Positions 62,301-64,000 of a DNA stretch of 64,000 bases are shown piece after piece. The notes below the pieces were generated by a model, which was not told where the DNA came from, ran no database searches, and saw only the letters and a list, made by a program, of their open reading frames with translations. The DNA comes from Anthopleura xanthogrammica (taxonomy: Eukaryota; Cnidaria; Anthozoa; Actiniaria; Actiniidae). The translations under genes were made by a program, and so were the position numbers. Where the stretch lies: contig OZ025223.1 in NCBI GenBank assembly GCA_964019055.1, forward strand, positions 9,183,763 through 9,247,762. Direction: 5' to 3'. Every line of letters starts with the position of its first letter. Position 1 is the stretch's first letter.

Positions 62301-64000
62301 TGTGTTGTACATTCTTATGGATACGATGATCCAATCCATCTCGTGTACATTCTTATGGATACGATGATCCAATCCATGTCGTATACATTCTTATGGATAC
62401 GATGATCCAATCCATCTCGTGTACATTCTTATGGATACTATGATCCAATCCATCTCGTGTACATTCTTATGGATACTATGATCCAATCCATCTCGTGTAC
62501 ATTCTTATGAATACTATGATCCAATCCATCTCGTGTACATTCTTATGGATACGATGATCCAATCCATGTCGTGTACATTCTTATGGATACGGATCCATGG
62601 ATACTATGATCCAATCCGTCTCGTATACATTCTTATGAATACTATGATCCAATCCATCTCGTGTATATTCTTATGAATACTATGATCCAATCCATCTCGT
62701 GTACATTCTTATGAATACTATGATCCAATCCATCTCGTGTACATTCTTATGAATACTATGATCCAATCCATCTCGTGTATATTCTTATGGATACGATGAT
62801 CCAATCCATCTCGTGTACATTCTTATGAATACTATGATCCAATCCATCTCGTGTATATTCTTATGGATACGATGATCCAATCCATCTCGTGTACATTCTT
62901 ATGGATACGATGATCCAATCCATCTCGTGTATATTCTTATGGATACGATGATCCAATCCATCTCGTGTATATTCTTATGGATACGATGATCCAATCCATC
63001 TCGTGTATATTCTTATGGATACAATGATCCAATCCATCTCGTGTATATTCTTATGGATACAATGATCCAATCCATCTCGTGTATATTCTTATGGATACGA
63101 TGATCCAATCCATCTCGTGTATATTCTTATGGATACTATGATCCAATCCATCTCGTGTACATTCTTATGGATACTATGATCCAATCCATCTCGTGTACAT
63201 TCTTATGGATACTATGATCCAATCCATCTCGTGTACATTCTTATGGATACGATGATCCAATCCATCTCGTGTATATTCTTATGGATACAATGATCCAATC
63301 CATCTCGTGTATATTCTTATGGATACGATGATCCAATCCATCTCGTGTATATTCTTATGGATACAATGATCCAATCCATCTCGTGTATATTCTTATGGAT
63401 ACGATGATCCAATCCATCTCGTGTATATTCTTATGGATACGATGATCCAATCCATCTCGTGTATATTCTTATGGATACAATGATCCAATCCATCTCGTGT
63501 ATATTCTTATGGATACGATGATCCAATCCATCTCGTGTATATTCTTATGGATACAATGATCCAATCCATCTCGTGTATATTCTTATGGATACGATGATCC
63601 AATCCATCTCGTATACATTCTTATGGATACAATGATCCAATCCATGTCGTATACATTCTTATGGATACGATGATCCAATCCATGTCGTATACATTCTTAT
63701 GGATACTATGATCCAATCCATCTCGTGTATATTCTTATGGATACAATGATCCAATCCATCTCGCGTATATTCTTATGGATACAATGATCCAATCCATCTC
63801 GTGTATATTCTTATGGATACGATGATCCAATCCATCTCGTGTATATTCTTATGGATACGATGATCCAATCCATCTCGTGTATATTCTTATGGATACGATG
63901 ATCCAATCCATCTCGTGTACATTCTTATGGATACAATGATCCAATCCATCTCGTGTATATTCTTATGGATACAATGATCCAATCCATGTCGTATACATTC
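47334..64000. repeat. 38-bp satellite array, about 438 copies, continuing past the window
   Basis: Unit contains CTCGTGTACATTCTTATGG and TATGATCCAATCCAT. The register of exactly 38 bases holds without net indel from at least 48001 to beyond 60541. Edge units (47334-47870) carry CGCCC, AGGCCC or CCCCC before ATCC. Core units carry CTATG, CGATG, CAATG or CGTTG, plus variant blocks CTTGTG, GTGTTG, GTCTTG and TATATT. Odd-length units with GGATCCATGG occur at 61665 and 62591. Variant combinations recur at multiples of 38 (608, 1748, 1900, 2508 and 3002 bases), so the array has a higher-order structure. Minus-strand frames of about 69 codons recur with it and are artefacts. Confidence 0.98.

Noticed and set aside
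47334..64000. CRISPR-like array (38-bp direct repeats)
   Set aside because: There are no unique spacers; the units are contiguous, and the context is a spliced animal genome.

Overview
The window is animal nuclear DNA: AT-rich, with spliced genes, long introns, many microsatellites, foldback elements and very long satellite arrays. The genes point to an invertebrate eumetazoan. A cnidarian, perhaps an anthozoan, is my best guess, but the sequence does not settle the taxon.

Region by region: (1) 1-4 kb is mostly non-coding, with a 54-bp perfect palindrome carrying a tRNA-like 3' half and a decayed LINE reverse-transcriptase fragment. (2) 4160-5979 (+) is a two-exon gene for a 509-residue coiled-coil/low-complexity protein I do not recognise; its last intron holds a short array of RFX X-box-like motifs. 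(3) 8980-14771 (+) is a two-exon class A GPCR of 325 residues. Its 4.8-kb intron has a (CATC)n array just inside the donor and the complementary (GGAT)n array just before the acceptor. (4) 16799-27800 (-) is a seven-exon T-box gene of the Tbx15/18/22 subfamily; all six splice junctions are phase-consistent and the complete frame is 470 codons (450 from the preferred start). Its introns carry minisatellites, a TTAA-flanked MITE and a LINE/SINE tail; its predicted 3'UTR carries a MITE nested inside another MITE. The GPCR and the T-box gene converge tail to tail. (5) 27.8-33.5 kb is non-coding as far as I can see. (6) 33.5-42.8 kb is a satellite of about 400-bp monomers in two flavours. (7) 42.8-47.3 kb is a tandemly duplicated composite repeat made of a ~310-bp head, a short 38-bp array, a ~0.9-kb middle segment and a 20-bp array. 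(8) 47.3-64 kb, to the window edge, is one uninterrupted array of the same 38-bp unit, about 438 copies.

The three genes need not work together. The T-box protein is a nuclear transcription factor, the GPCR a plasma-membrane receptor, and the coiled-coil protein is unassigned. The most unusual content is the right-hand third, where a 38-bp unit present in 4-7 copies inside a composite repeat also forms a >16-kb higher-order array. This looks like a satellite growing out of the tandem core of a repeat unit.
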